Shown: piece after piece, positions 1 to 13,900 of the stretch
How the letters are laid out: each line of letters begins with the position of its first letter
Numbering within the stretch: position 1 is the stretch's first letter
Position numbers and translations under genes: made by a program
Notes under the pieces: generated by a model
What the model was told of the DNA's origin: nothing
What the model saw: only the letters and a program-made list of their open reading frames with translations
Databases searched by the model: none
DNA from: Erythrocercus mccallii
Taxonomy: Eukaryota; Chordata; Aves; Passeriformes; Dicruridae
DNA length: 64,000 nucleotides
Assembly (NCBI GenBank): GCA_013397435.1
Contig: VZRG01000005.1
Coordinates: forward strand, 953,508-1,017,507
Direction of reading: 5' to 3'

Positions 1-1834
1 GCATAGGCCAAATATCTGCTCAGGTGAGCAAGGAACGGTGTGATCTTTTCCCTTTCTGGACCATCTTGAAATTCCACAGACTCATGTAAGAACTGGGCGG
101 ATCAGCTCTCTTGCAGATGAGACTCTTTTAACTCATCTCTTTCAACATGGGTTCCACAGTGTATGTTTGACCATAGCTGTGGTTAGATGGTATTTTTGAG
201 TGAATAAAGTTTATAAAATCATATATCTGAAGTGTTCCCCCTTCTCTTCTGAGCTCAGCTTTCCTACCATTTGTTGGTAGTGGCTTACTGTTTGCTTTTA
301 TGTGCAAGTGCACCAATCTTCAAAGTCACTACCTATCATAGGCAGGAAGGGAAAATGTAAAAGGAGAGGAAACACAGGTGGAGGGAATTCTGTTTTTGGT
401 CCAAGCAGCACTTCATCTGAGCTGAGCAGGTCAGTAGCTTTTATTCTGTGTTAAATTTTACCGTCACACAACACTTTCACAAACAAACAAAACCTTTTGT
501 TAAGGACTCCTTGCATTTCTTTGAGGTATCAGCCACTGACTCAAAGTGACATTAGCCTAGATTCCCCTTCAGAGAAGGAATCAACTCCCTGATTGTGGTG
601 ATAAAAATACACATCAACATAAAGCAATAGTGATGGATCAGCAAAGTAAAAAGTATCAGCCAGAAAAGCCTAACTAATATCACTTCATTTTCATCATCAA
701 ACTAACCTCAAATTGATTTGCAGATGACTTTACGTAACTGTAAGCTAGAACATTTAAAGGCTTGTTTCTCATATATTTTCTTAAATATGACTACTGCAGT
801 TCTTTTTTTGTGATTTCCAGAAGTGCCACCTGGTGAATGGGAGTGTGGTTCGAAGCTACCTCTTCAAGCATGTTAGTTTTCTTTATTTAGTGACAGCTAT
901 GCATTGCATATAAAATGAAGGTTTTTTTTATTTTGTAGTAATGAAGAGAAACTGAAAGCCATAAAACTGGTAGTATCTGGCATAAATTTAGTGATCTGCA
1001 GAATATTCCCCCCAAAATGGCTCATCTATAGTCATACTCCCAGAAAGTTTTGTTATTTCTCCTGAAACAAGATTGAACTCGTTTTGCTAACTACTAGTAG
1101 GTCATTTACCTAAATGTTTTGAATTTCAAGAGGAGAAATATAATGTTCACACATTTTCTTGGCAAATTGTGTTGATGCTATCAATGACAGGGCAAGTTTT
1201 GGGGAGAGAAGGAATCTCTTTATTTAGCAGACATGGAAGTAGAGGAGAGGGACAAATAATAGGTTAAAAAAAAAACCTGAAAATAATTCTAGGTTTGAAA
1301 CATCCTGCCACACCTACAACTGGCAAACTCAATAAGAGGTGGAAAACAAAAGTACTCTAAATGTCAGGTCTGTCATCTGTATTATCTTGATGTGTTTCTC
1401 TTTTGTAAATATGTTTTCCATTTTTCAATCAAGAAGAGAACTCTTTGCCTTATTAGAATGTAATTTGTTTTTATTGTCGTGCCTGTGTTTAAACAAGGCT
1501 CAGGTAATTTTTACTGGAATGAGGAATATGGCTTTCCAGAGAAAGCCATATTCCACCAAATATAAGTGGTGAAGACAAGCTCTTTGGGGGTTCTGTAGTA
1601 CAAGGCAAGTTTGAGGATCTTAGAGAGGTGAGGAGTGTTTTTCAAAACTGTGGCCATGTGAAAAGCAAGAAGTGTCTCCCAGAGGTGCTGCTTCCACTGT
1701 TCTTCTCTGCTAAGAGCTGGGAAACAGACCCGTGGTCATTTCTCATTTCTCCTCATGTACAAGTGCACACAAACACAGCAAGTGTTGAAATCCTTGAAGA
1801 AGGTGTATCGTCAGTGGAAAAGAACAACTTGATG

Positions 1835-1884
1835 TAATAAATATATTATAATAGATAATGTATATTATTATATTATATTATATT
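1835..1884. repeat. TA-rich simple sequence abutting the assembly gap
   Basis: Almost pure A/T sequence with ATT and TATTA-like units runs directly into the N block. Such tracts often break assemblies, which probably explains the gap that follows. Confidence 0.8.
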
Positions 1885-1975
1885 NNNNNNNNNNNNNNNN
1901 NNNNNNNNNNNNNNNNNNNNNNNNNNNNNNNNNNNNNNNNNNNNNNNNNNNNNNNNNNNNNNNNNNNNNNNNNNN
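1885..1975. other. Assembly gap (91 N)
   Basis: A continuous run of N. The real size and content are unknown. The left edge is TA-rich simple sequence and the right edge resumes in ordinary intron-like sequence. Confidence 0.98.
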
Positions 1976-4900
1976 ACTGTTGCAGTCCTTCACACAATAT
2001 CATTTAGGTCTAAGGTGAAGCACTTGAACTGTATCAACTTCAGAGAGAGATGTATACTTTAGCTGAAAGAAAAGGGAGTGAAGGTGAACGACAAGTGGTT
2101 TATAACACAGTGTAGGTGCATGAAGGGTATCCATGGAAAGGAAAAGAAATTTTAGTGGTGCTACCAATAAGGTTATGAAAGTAGAATAGGGAAAGCATGA
2201 CTAATATGTTGCAGAAATTGATAATATGTTAAGAGCTAGACTAGTGTTTGAAATGAAGCATAGAAAGTTCATTGTTTGGGACATCTAGAACTCAGCTGGA
2301 CCGAACACTTTAAAATCCACAGGAGGGATTTCCAGGTGTTGACACAAATCCAGAGCAGTGGCCAATAGCTTTTTTCATCTCCAGCCTCTGTTTTTCATAA
2401 CAGAGAACCATTGTTATTTCAGTTCAAAACAAGTAATATTCATTTAAGTACTGAGACTTCAGAATATTTTAAAAACTTTTAAAAGTGCTTACCGAACGTG
2501 ACGTACCAAGACTCAGAAAAGAGCTGTGCATCAAAATAACATTTTATTTGCAATGTCTGAGGTTTACAGTCAAAGAGTAAGCATATGTTGCAGCTGACCA
2601 TAAACAGTATCCTCTTACTAAAAAACATTTGGAACCAAGAGGTAAGATTGATTTGGTTCAACATGTGTTGTGTGATTAGTAAGTATACTGCATTATTTGG
2701 ATTTTTTTTTTTTCTTTCCAATAAGATGGATACATTTTATTAAGCAAAGGACCTGGACCTGCAGCTGCTTGCAAAAATAAAATTCCATTGAATTTCATTG
2801 CCTTTTCCCATATTGTATCCCACTGAATTTCAGCTCACAGTGCATTTCACAGTTAATCTACATGGTTTATCAGATGGTTGGCAAACTGGTACCCCAAAGG
2901 TTTAAACTTCCCATAAGACAATTTACTAGTGCTTTTGAGGTATCTTTCTTGTTTCCTTCTAGAAAGCAGCTTGTTCAGGGTTCACTCATTTGTGAAGCAA
3001 GGTTAAATGAAGGAGCTCAAGGTACAGTCTTCATACATTGTGTAAGACACTGGTATCCTGTATATACAGTGATTTCAGCCTGAAGTTCTCAGAAAAGGAT
3101 AAGCTTTGTTCAAATGATTTACAATTCTGTAGGGAGCTGCTGATGGCAATAACCTCTGTGCCCTGTGATGGTATTTTATTATTTGTGAGTTATGGGTGAT
3201 TCTGTGTCAGAGCTACGAGGCTGTAGAATCCTCTTGCTCCTAAAAGACTCAATTTGGGAGGAGAGTTCTGCTGTACCTAATATTTACTATGAAACAGCTC
3301 AGTCAGCACTTTTCATTGAGCTACTGCAGCAAGGGGTTTGAGAGCAGCTGTGTTGAGTGAATTTGGGAGTTTGCTGAATTGAATTGTTTTTCTAGCAAGG
3401 TGATGAACTGTAGAACACAGCAGATTTCTACTGTGTGGCAGAGGTGAGCTACACCTCATTGGGATGAACCCAGGGAGCACTTGTATCCCAGAGGCACATC
3501 CTTTTCTGGTCCCATAAAGGACTGCTCTATCCTTCGTGACATTTTATGACTTTTGAATGTGATAGACACACCTGAATGCTTCTAATTTTGCCTTTTTAAT
3601 ATTGGTAGTTGTAATGCAGCAACAGAAACTTTGTTAAGACTTTAGTATCTAAATGTCCAAATTATTGTGTATTCACCAACCTCAACTCCCAGTTTTCCTT
3701 TGCTGTGTTTCCCTTGGGGGTTTCTTTTAAATCAGTATAATATTTATGTGACACAAACCGATTTCACTGATGCAAGAACTTCATGCTATTTGTGTTCTCT
3801 GGCTTGTGAACCACAGCTGAGTGCAGTGTTTGCAGTATAGACCAAAAGTGCTATGATTTCCAAGGTGATTTTTTTTCAAATGCTCAGGCAGGCACCTGAG
3901 TGCTCCCTTCCTCCTGTTTACTGTAATTTTGCTCTATTGTCAGCCTTTTCCGCCTAAAACACCTGCACTTGACTAAAAATTAGTTGTATTTGTTCTTTTT
4001 TCAATTGCCATTTTTGACAGTCCAAATCTGAGTGACAAAAATACAGTAACAAGGGGAAGTGAGAATTGGACTTTGATGGTATTCCCACAAATAAATCTTG
4101 CCTAATTTATCTACAGAAATCCAAATTGGTGCTCAAAATTTTAGTGCTCAAGGATAGCTTTTTAACAAAAGCTAACTTGCTGACTTTCTTTTAACATACA
4201 GATGGTCCTAACTAGCTTTAGTAGAACTGATTTCATCTGAAGACAGTGGACTTGTCTCAAAATCTTTAGTTTTCTGGAAATAAATGGCTGTTCCAACAAA
4301 ATGGCCATAATTTGATTGATTGGTATTATATTCCTATACACATTCTATAAGACTACTGTATTACATGAAGTTTATCCATAACTAAAAAACGTAAGTAGCA
4401 ACAATTTCAGATTTCCTTGATGGGCAAGGGGACATAAGGAGATGATTAGTAGCAAAAATTTCCAGTCAGTGTGTGGTCATTGGTTGAAGAAGGAGGTTTC
4501 CTTATTTTATTTGTACCTGAACGATATTGAGAGCAGAAGACCACTGACCTTGATGAAATCTTTATCCTTTCTTTAAAACTGAGTGTAAGAGAGTTGGAAA
4601 TCAGAAAATGATTGATGGAAAAATTTGAAGCAATTAATCTGCAACAGAAGGCAAGGAAAATAATACATTTCAAGACTTATAAATCCACTTTTCTTTTCCA
4701 TTAATTTTCATACAAATGTCATGAGTAATGTTATATTTTCTTGCATTTCAAAACAGAAAAATATGGCTTAAGCACCAAGGCATCATCTTGAGCTTATTTT
4801 TAATATTAGTTTTTTTACTTTATTGCATACACTACTGGATATGTTTTCCAAGGACTCTTAATTATATGATTGCAATTACAAGTCGGTCACAGAAGTGTAA

Positions 4901-7900
4901 AGTATTAGTGTCTCTTGTCTGTAATTGTTCTACAGAGATCTTTGCAGGCAGAGCTGATCCTATTGTAAGAAATTTCAGTACTTACAGATAGTTTGAAGCA
5001 TTTATTTTTTAGGCAGTTCGGTTACTTCAGCTTGTGAAACTGTTGCATTCCTATGAAAGGTTTTTAACTCCATCTGCACATATCCTGCAGTTTTATGCCA
5101 AACATTTATTCTTTTTCTTTTTTTTTTTTTTTCCCCTAAGGTACAAATTATACAGGAGGGAATCTGTAGCATTTGCTGTTCCTCAGAAACACAAGACTCC
5201 AGTCTTTTCAGAGACATCCTGACAAAGAGCACAACTGACAAATAGCAACAGCAGCACCTATACTGCATTTTATATTCTCAAGGTGTTTTAAAAATGTTAA
5301 TTAAACCTTAAAGCATCACTTAAAAAATAATCAAATAATTGCAAGTTCTTCAATTCCCTTTGAGTAAATGACCTCCATACAGCGTAGTCTTTCTTATAGT
5401 ATGGACAGCAACTCCTGTTCCAAACCCAGGGATGCTCAGCTGTACATTTGAGGCAAAGCCTCAGTGTGATGGACTGCCATAAGCTGTTCTGGTCAAGGCA
5501 GCTGAACTAATTGGCCCATTCTTCTCAGTAAGAAAAGAGATTTTACCAGTAGAAGTTAGATTTGGCTTTACTGCCTAGCAGTGAATCTTAATTGCTTCTC
5601 ACTGAATAATCTGTAATAATCTGTCCTCTATATTAATAAAAATGAAAAATATCTTAAAATAGAAGTTTTCAGTTAACTCAGTGTTCTAAATTCCCATACC
5701 AAATTATATCATGAATGTCAAAAATGTCAAATACATTTTGGCATTTATATTTTCCTGAGTTCATTAGCAGTATGGACAGCTGTGTCTTGGTGGTTGTATT
5801 TAATATTTTTAATCTTGCACTGTTTTCATCTTCATGCTCCGTGTAGTGTTTCTCATGATCTTCACAACAAGCAAAAAGTTGCAGTCCTGAGGCAAGGATG
5901 ACAGCTAAGCAGATGCTGTTTCAGTTCACAATTACCATTCCTTCAAGGCTGTTAGGGGGTATTACAGCTGGGCAGGCTGGCAAACCATCCCCCACACACA
6001 CCCTCCCATCCTAAGATTAAATTCGTTGTCCCTGACATCAGCCTCTAAGTGCAAGGAATCTGCAAATGCCCTCATTCAGCTTCAGGAATAGCCAGTTTTA
6101 TACTTTCTAACTCTGCTAATTTGTATTTTAGCAGTGTGGGCTGAGTTCTGTATAACACTTGTATGTCAGCAGCAATCCTTCTTTATAAGGTAAATCATGC
6201 AAAGTCCTATGGCTTTAAAGTGTTGATATAAATTTATTTGACAGAAAAATGGCCACTTTGTCATCTCTGTCATATTCTTGGACAAGGAAATCTGTGATGC
6301 AGTTAGGACTTTGTCCACTGCAAATATTTGCACAGCACTTAATATTTTTTCTTTTTTTCTATATTATGTATAAAAGGAAAGGGGAAGAGGAACATTATGC
6401 TGATCAGTGAATGCCAGTGCAAAATGAAGACGTCTGAGCTTTCCAGTCAGTCCATGTGCCAGAGCCAAAGTGCATCAAAGAACCAGAATAGACAACCTAG
6501 CCTAGAAATAGATACTCTGCAAGATCCTCCTGAGATGAACAATTCCCTGACTAAGCTGTGGCATTTAGAAGAGGCCAGAATTGCTTGCCTGTACAGGCTG
6601 GGGTGTATTTGTACAGCATTTGTTCCTTTTCACGTGATTGGAGTGGAGGGATCAGAAGAGCTCACGGAGAACTCCTGTTAGGTCCTGTGTGGAATATTTT
6701 AAATATATGCCTTAAAGGAAAGCTGAAGGTGATTGAATTTCAGTTTGATAGCTGTAGATGGGCTTTCTCAGCTGTAGTTCTTTTTTTTTTTTTCCAGCAC
6801 TGTATGTTGCATCCATGTCTTGTCACCAATGATATTTAAGAGAAATACATCTTTTAGCTTTGCTTCCTGATCTCATGATGAAGGAAAGGGTTGAAGGTGT
6901 TCTTTCAATGCACATAGGGGAAAGTGTTACAGCCTTTCTTTCTATTCCCAAGTGGAAGTATCTGAAACACTCCCAAGTATCTGTAAAGAATCAGCGGTGT
7001 CCTAAAGACGGAAGTTGGATGCCCTAATACAGATTAGGGAGAGTACAGGAAACTATCTCTCCTGCTGACCTTATCAGTTACTGTAGTTTTGCTGCCATTG
7101 ATAGTAATGTTCTATTAATCTGGATTCCATCTGAGAAAGTGTAGTATGGTAGATTATTTTGTCTGTTTTAATGTTCCACAGTGATTCATAATGTGAAATT
7201 AATAATTATTTAAAATATATCTACATCTCTGACTGTGCATGGTGACACAGTCAAGGGATCTTGTTCTCTCTTAGAACACCCATCTCCAAGCTCTATTCAT
7301 TTTATTTGCCATTTGGGGCACCTATCTTGCACCATTTTCAAGCTGTTACTATGCAGCCACTGAAAAAGAGATGAAAAATTGTCTCTAAACTTTGTATTTC
7401 ATTCAGGTATAAATTTGAAAAATTCTATGACAACAGGATTAAACATGTAGGAATTGCATATCGAAACTTCTTAGAGGATATTCCAGACTCCTTCTGTAAA
7501 TTGAGCAGTGCATCTCTTGGTACATTTTTTTGTTTCCTGTCCTTTGTGACAAATAGCTCATTGGTCTACAGCATTTTCTTTCTCTCTTGAAATGGTTTTT
7601 AAATGTGCACTGCTGCAAAACCTTCCTTTAAGCCAGTCATGACTGGGAATTTTCTCTTTTCTATTTTCCCCTTTGCCCATCTTTAGCTTTCTTTATCTTG
7701 AATTTGCCTTTGGGGCCAGACTTACCCACGTCTCTGAGCTGGATTCGAAGTTTCTCAACCCCTCACTTCCTAGGTCTGCTCCCAGCCCAGGGAAGCACAA
7801 CCTCGTAGTGCTTGTGAGTGACACAGTAATACATTGTCTGGATGAGAGCTGACAGTGCTCTGAGAAATATGACAGTACCTCTGCCCTTGATCAGGCTTCC

Positions 7901-10900
7901 CATTTGAAAGTTTTCATTTTGGTAATTACATCCTTCCCAGATAGTAGCCCTAGTCATTGATCATACTAATATCATTATAACTGATTCCTGTAAGTCACCT
8001 TTTAAAGACACTTTCAATAGTTTCTTTTTCCCCAATATCTTCTTCCTCTGCAGTCACAGGATAAGACTTTTTCTGTCTACCCTTCATCTGATTGATTGGA
8101 AATGCCAAATATGCCTTTACATATGGCCTGGTGATATACACATCACATTTCTTCCCTTGGGATCTCAATCAGAACAAGTAATGGCCTTTAGCTTTTCTCA
8201 TTAGGAAAATGGAAAAGCACCATACCCAATCCATTAGAAATACAGCATTGTAATATGAATTTATAGGAAAATGGCTGCATGCCAGCAGACATAGAGGAGT
8301 TTACCTTAAAGGATTTTCAGGGGAAAAAAAAAAAGTCACCCTTCTATCTGGTTTGCAAGCATTTTGAGCCATTACTTATCATGCCTGTCTGTCAGGCATT
8401 TTGCTGTTGCTCCTTAAGTGCAGTTTGAACATCTCTGTCATATAAAGGGCATTCATAAGGAGGAAATATGGATGTTTGAACATGGTTTTTTTTATTTTCC
8501 TCAATGTTGATTCCCTTCTCCTATTCTCCTTGTAATCTCTATCAGAATTAGAGAGAGGGTAGGAAATTAGGAAGATTTTGTTATTTTGCTTTGCTTCCAA
8601 TTTTTCACAGAATGTGCTAGCTAAAAAAATGTATGAAGAGCAACCATTTCAGCATACTCGTCTATCAAGCTGAGACTGCTGCTATACTTTTTTTAGCCCT
8701 GTCTAAAACTATTTACAATCAGTACAGAGAGAGTGAGGACAAGACTGTTTAACAGATTTTTTTCCTCCAGTGATGGGAATTGCTTTATACTTGGTCCAGT
8801 CTTTATTAGCCCTAGAAATTATTAAAATTCATACACCAGCACTGAAAACTTTCAGTGCTTGTATCTTCCAGAACTGTAAAAAGGTGTTAAAGCACAAATC
8901 CATACCAAATGATAATTGTATATAATTTGAATACATATGAGGTGATTCTGTCTGCTTTGGAAAAATAGCACTGAAAGAACCCAAAGAACAGCCTTGGAAT
9001 GCTGCTATTGTGCCAGCACTAAGACACATCTGTTTTACTGGCCCCTTCAAGCATGGCTCATGGTATTCCTGGTAAAATAACTACTAAGCACATCCATAAA
9101 GCTCCGTTTAATAGTGCCTTATGAAAAAATGAGCACTTGCACTTTTTTGTTTTTCAAACAAACCTCATGTTTCCTATGTGTTAAGTTGCTCACCTGTACA
9201 AAGTGAGATCTTGGCTTGCGATCTTGGCTACTTCACCTATGGTTCATCAGCTGTGTTGATCACACTTCCCCAGTGAAAGAGTATCTAGTAGGTTAAGAAA
9301 ATAGTATAGTAAAATAGGATGAAAGACTGGCAGGAATCAAAAATGGGAGGCATCCTAAAGGGACCTCTCTGTAGGAGGCAAATTGCTGATTAGATGATAA
9401 GACAGAAGGGATTAAGGCAAGGAGGGATGGCTATTTTTTGAGATATTGGGATTTTTTTTTTCCTTCTTGCATTTTCTGTTTTGTTCTTCTTCTGGTTTTC
9501 ATTGTTTGGGTTTTTTGTTTTTTTTTTTTAAGGTTTGGTCTCTTTCCTTCTTCCTTAGCTCTTCCCCATATCTTTTGGATGAAACAATGACAAATTAGGA
9601 GAGATTCTGTGTAATTTTTATCACGTATGTTTAGGAGTTCAACATTGTTATCAGATCCTTACATGGCAGATAAGCTGCTGGCATAGCAGTATAGTTCAAT
9701 CCACTCTGCTAAAGTCAAGGTTTCTCCTTTGCTTTTGTAGCCCTATTGCTGATATGATCCGATGTGTCTCAGAGATCCCCCCACAGCTGATAATTTAAAT
9801 ACCTAGGGGCAGACTGTAATATTCCTGCACAGTCACACTCTATGAGTAGGGCATTCACTTTAATTTTAAGGGGATCCTTCTCCCACAAGAATTTCAGAAG
9901 TTTGTGGAAAGTGGGAAAAGGAAGTCTTTCCCAAAAATATTTACTGTTACCACCTTCCACAGCCCTGCCATGTAAGCAAAGCTAATGATCATGTAAATAC
10001 ATTTAAGAATTTTGACACCATTTTATGCCAGTGAGAAGCAGTATTTTGTACTGCGTCACTTTAAAACACTTTATTTTAAATGTACTGAAGTTGGTACCAG
10101 CCTTTAAAGGTCAGTATTCTCTACCCTATCCAAATAGAGTATGGCTGATCCTTTTGCTGAAGTTGCAGAGAGAAGAAGAGTTGGCCAAGCAACATTCATG
10201 GTTTCTAGTTTGTGGGAAATCAATCTTATGAAATTTGGTTTCATTCTGATTCATCTTCTAAAAACTCAGAACAGACCAGAAAGATTCTCCCTTGAGCCAG
10301 AAATTCCAAACAAAATTTAAGTTTCAGAAACAATGCCTCATGTTGTTCCCACTACAAAATCTAGTCTGCAAGATCTCGGCAGCTGGCAACTGGCTTAAAT
10401 GTCCATCTTGATTTCTGGCAGTTTTCAGGCGGCAGCTGCAAAACACTCCCAGGATTTCATGTTCCAGAGCAGCTCACCATGTCCAATGCTTTGGGCAGGC
10501 TTCCAGACCTCCTATTGGGTCAGCTTACAGGTCTGCTTACTGAGGGCCAGATTAGTCTGGCAGACAAGTCAGAAAACCCCAGGAATGTTACTTTGGTGAG
10601 GTAACTTGGTGGAATTGTCCTGGAAAATAAAAGCAGAGCATTGGCTTGAAGATTGAAGAGGGCCTGCCAGTTTCCAAATATGTAGGAAGAGGTAAGGATG
10701 TCCCAGAGCTTCACATGAGGGCCTGTATGAAGCAGGGCTCTTGGGCCTTGCAAACTCCCTATTCAACCACACCATCTCTGCATTGAGCTGCCTGGAAGAC
10801 CTGAGTGCATGATTTGTGGGACGTTTATCCACGCATGCCCAACAGCTGGCTGATATTCCTTGTATCCTTAGGCATAAGGGCCCAGCATTTCCCAGAGGGA

Positions 10901-13900
10901 ATGTGTTTCCCCCCTGCCTAAGCCTGGACTGGCATGTTCACCATCAATTCAGGAAAACCAGCTTGCAAGACATCCCCAATGCCACTGTTTGCTTCCAGGG
11001 TAAGCCCCAAAAGGTGATGTCTCCGAGGTGTTTCAGGCTCACTGAACTGACAACTTCTCGTCCACCTCTGGATGCAGGGTACTGGTGAACAGCACTCTTC
11101 TTAATGAAGTACTGAAATGGTCCCTGCCTTCCCCTCCCCTCTCTTCCCACAGTGATATCTTTCATTATACTTAGCCAAATATTTTGGATTCTAGGGATCT
11201 TTTAGAGGTAAAGGACTGAAGAGTATCATGCTTTAGCTGTTCTTAACAACATCCAAGGTGTACACTGGTGGTATAATTCTATTATTTTACTATCTTTCCT
11301 CTGTCTGGCATGACTGCCTTTTCATGCAGGAGGTGTTGAAATTCTTCCTGTTTCTAGGAAAACTGGAAATACTAATATTCATGTGCCCTTTTGTCTGTTT
11401 TTACTGTTCTTTTTGGTTTAGTTTAGCTTTCAACTAATTGTCCTGGCTTTCATCTGCTTCATTCTTGGACAACTGGCCCATGAGCTGTCCACTTTTATCC
11501 CTGGTCTGAAAGAGTAATGGAAAGTGCATATGATGATTGATGAGCAACTGTAATTTAACAAGTCTAAGCATTTCTCCTTTTGTTTTAACAACTTCATCCA
11601 TACAGTAGGGAACTTTGCACACAGCAGTCTGCTTCTCTTTAGACTCTTCAAATTCGTGGAGTTTTAATAGCATCTAGAGGACATGTTTACCTCTAGAATA
11701 CAATTATTTGTTTGTATAAATGGATTTGTTATTAAGCTCAGTGTGCTCATACATGGGGGGATTCGCCGACACATTTTAGGGTTTTTTTTACTTATGTTGA
11801 AAATATGAAAATGTACAGATCAGTTTTCCTTCATCTTACTAGCAGCTATTCATCAGGGACTAATTGGCAGAATTGCAGTTAAAGGGAAATGTCTAAGAAT
11901 TTCCAACTAAAGAGGTGCATAGGGAATTTTTTATATCAGAAGCCACAATTATAATTCTGCTGCATCACCCCTTCGTTCTTCAGTATAGAGGATCTGAAAG
12001 AAGAATATAAATGTGACAGAATCTTGGTTGACCAAGACTGATGCAGTATACTCTTATGTTATGATACAGTCACTATACCGTGATTTTATATAGGGTGCTG
12101 CAGACAGGACTGTAATAAATCTAACCCATGCTAACACTGACCCATGCTCAGAAACTTGCCCCAGAGAGCTCATAATGTGCGTTCATAGAACAGGTACATA
12201 AAAGGTATTAGAAAAAGAGAAAAAAAAAAGTCTCTCTTGTAGAGAAATGTGTAAGAACTGAAGAATTAAGAAAATAGAACAAATTGCCAGTCTTGTTCTT
12301 TGTTTTAAGCATAGAAATCTTCTTCTCTTGCAAATGTATCCATCAGATATTATGCAAAAAAAGTTTTTACTTATTGAGGCTGTTTTTATATGCAGTCATA
12401 CATGGGGGATCAGTTTTTATTTCTGTACAGTCTCCATGGGTCCCCACCTGCAATGTCACAAGGAAAAGTGAAAATATGATGAGCCTCTGTACACTCACAT
12501 TGACTGTAAGGGTCTTTGGCACCCTCAGGTCAAGTTCCTAAAGGAAGTTTCCAATTAATGAAAGATGCAATCAGAATGGGAACTTACTTTCACATCCTGA
12601 TGAGTTTTCCTCCATTTTTGCCCTTTTCACACATTGATGAGATAACTGGAAGTGGTTTGAGACTTTTACTGAGTTGATTTGTAGTGCCAGCTTTTAGACT
12701 AAAAAGTGATTAAAGTGAATGAGCCAATTTTTTATTTCTCAGTTTATACGGCTTGCATTTACTTGAGTTTTTACAAAGCATATGCTAGTGAGAGCAAGGT
12801 GCACAGCTGTATGTGGGGATCTGATTGTTCTCGTAGTTGTTTACTCTAAATAGTCTTTATCTGATTAGTCCTGATCACTCTGCTTTAGTAGCAGGACTGA
12901 ATTTCAGAAAGAAGAAAAGACCTGTTAGCTATGGGGGGGTTAGCTCATCTGCACTTTTCTTCTATACCTTTGTATTACTCTGATTTCCAGAGATAGGGAT
13001 TTGTGAAGGATGTTTAGAACTCCTGAAGAGAAAAGGAGATTAGTCTGCAAATATAGTTCTTGAAGTTATTATTCTCTCTACCTTCATTTAACTTGCTCAG
13101 AGAATTAGGTAACATCTCATTAGGAAGGTTGAAAAGGAATTGATAGCCAGCATTCCTAAATACATTTGTATTACTGAGCAGCAGGGAAGGAATGTTAAAT
13201 CCGGTAAAGATTTCTATTCTCTGCCTGAACAATGAGTGCAGTGGCCCAGTCATGGGATTCTGTTGAATGACAGAGCTGTTCTTGATAGGACTGTGGTAAT
13301 TGTGTGGTAAAATGGAATTATATTATTATATTTTAGGCCTGGCTGATAATTATTAGCAAAATTATTGTAATATATGCAAAAACTTCATATCATTTATTCT
13401 CCCATTCTTTAATTGAGAGGAAGTGAAATTAATAATAGCCATTGAATAAGTACAGGATTGAGCAGGAAAATGAAAATGCTTCTGGGTAGCAAAAGATATT
13501 TTAAGTTTAAAGTGAAAACTGTGGCAGCTGGATATTTTATTTCATTGAGCTGCCACTGGCACTGATGAACTAGATGGTCCTTTTCTCTTCCTGAGTTCCC
13601 ATGTCTCCGTGCCAGACTATGGGATAGGAGGACACGGCAAGACAATGTTCCTTTCTATTGGAGAACAGGGTATTTTCAAATGAGAAGGTGGAACCAGAGA
13701 GAAAAAAGCTGTGGCTTTATTCTATATTTCATTAAAGTTGTAACCGCTTGACAGTGGTCAAAGAGAGATGCAGTTTTTGTTCTTTGCAGGGAAAGAGATT
13801 TGAAAGTGGAAGGGCAGGTTTCCCTCATGGGGTTAAAAAAAAAAAAAATAAATTCAGCCAACAGACTAATTTTCTTCAGTTTTCCAGCAATGCAAATGTT

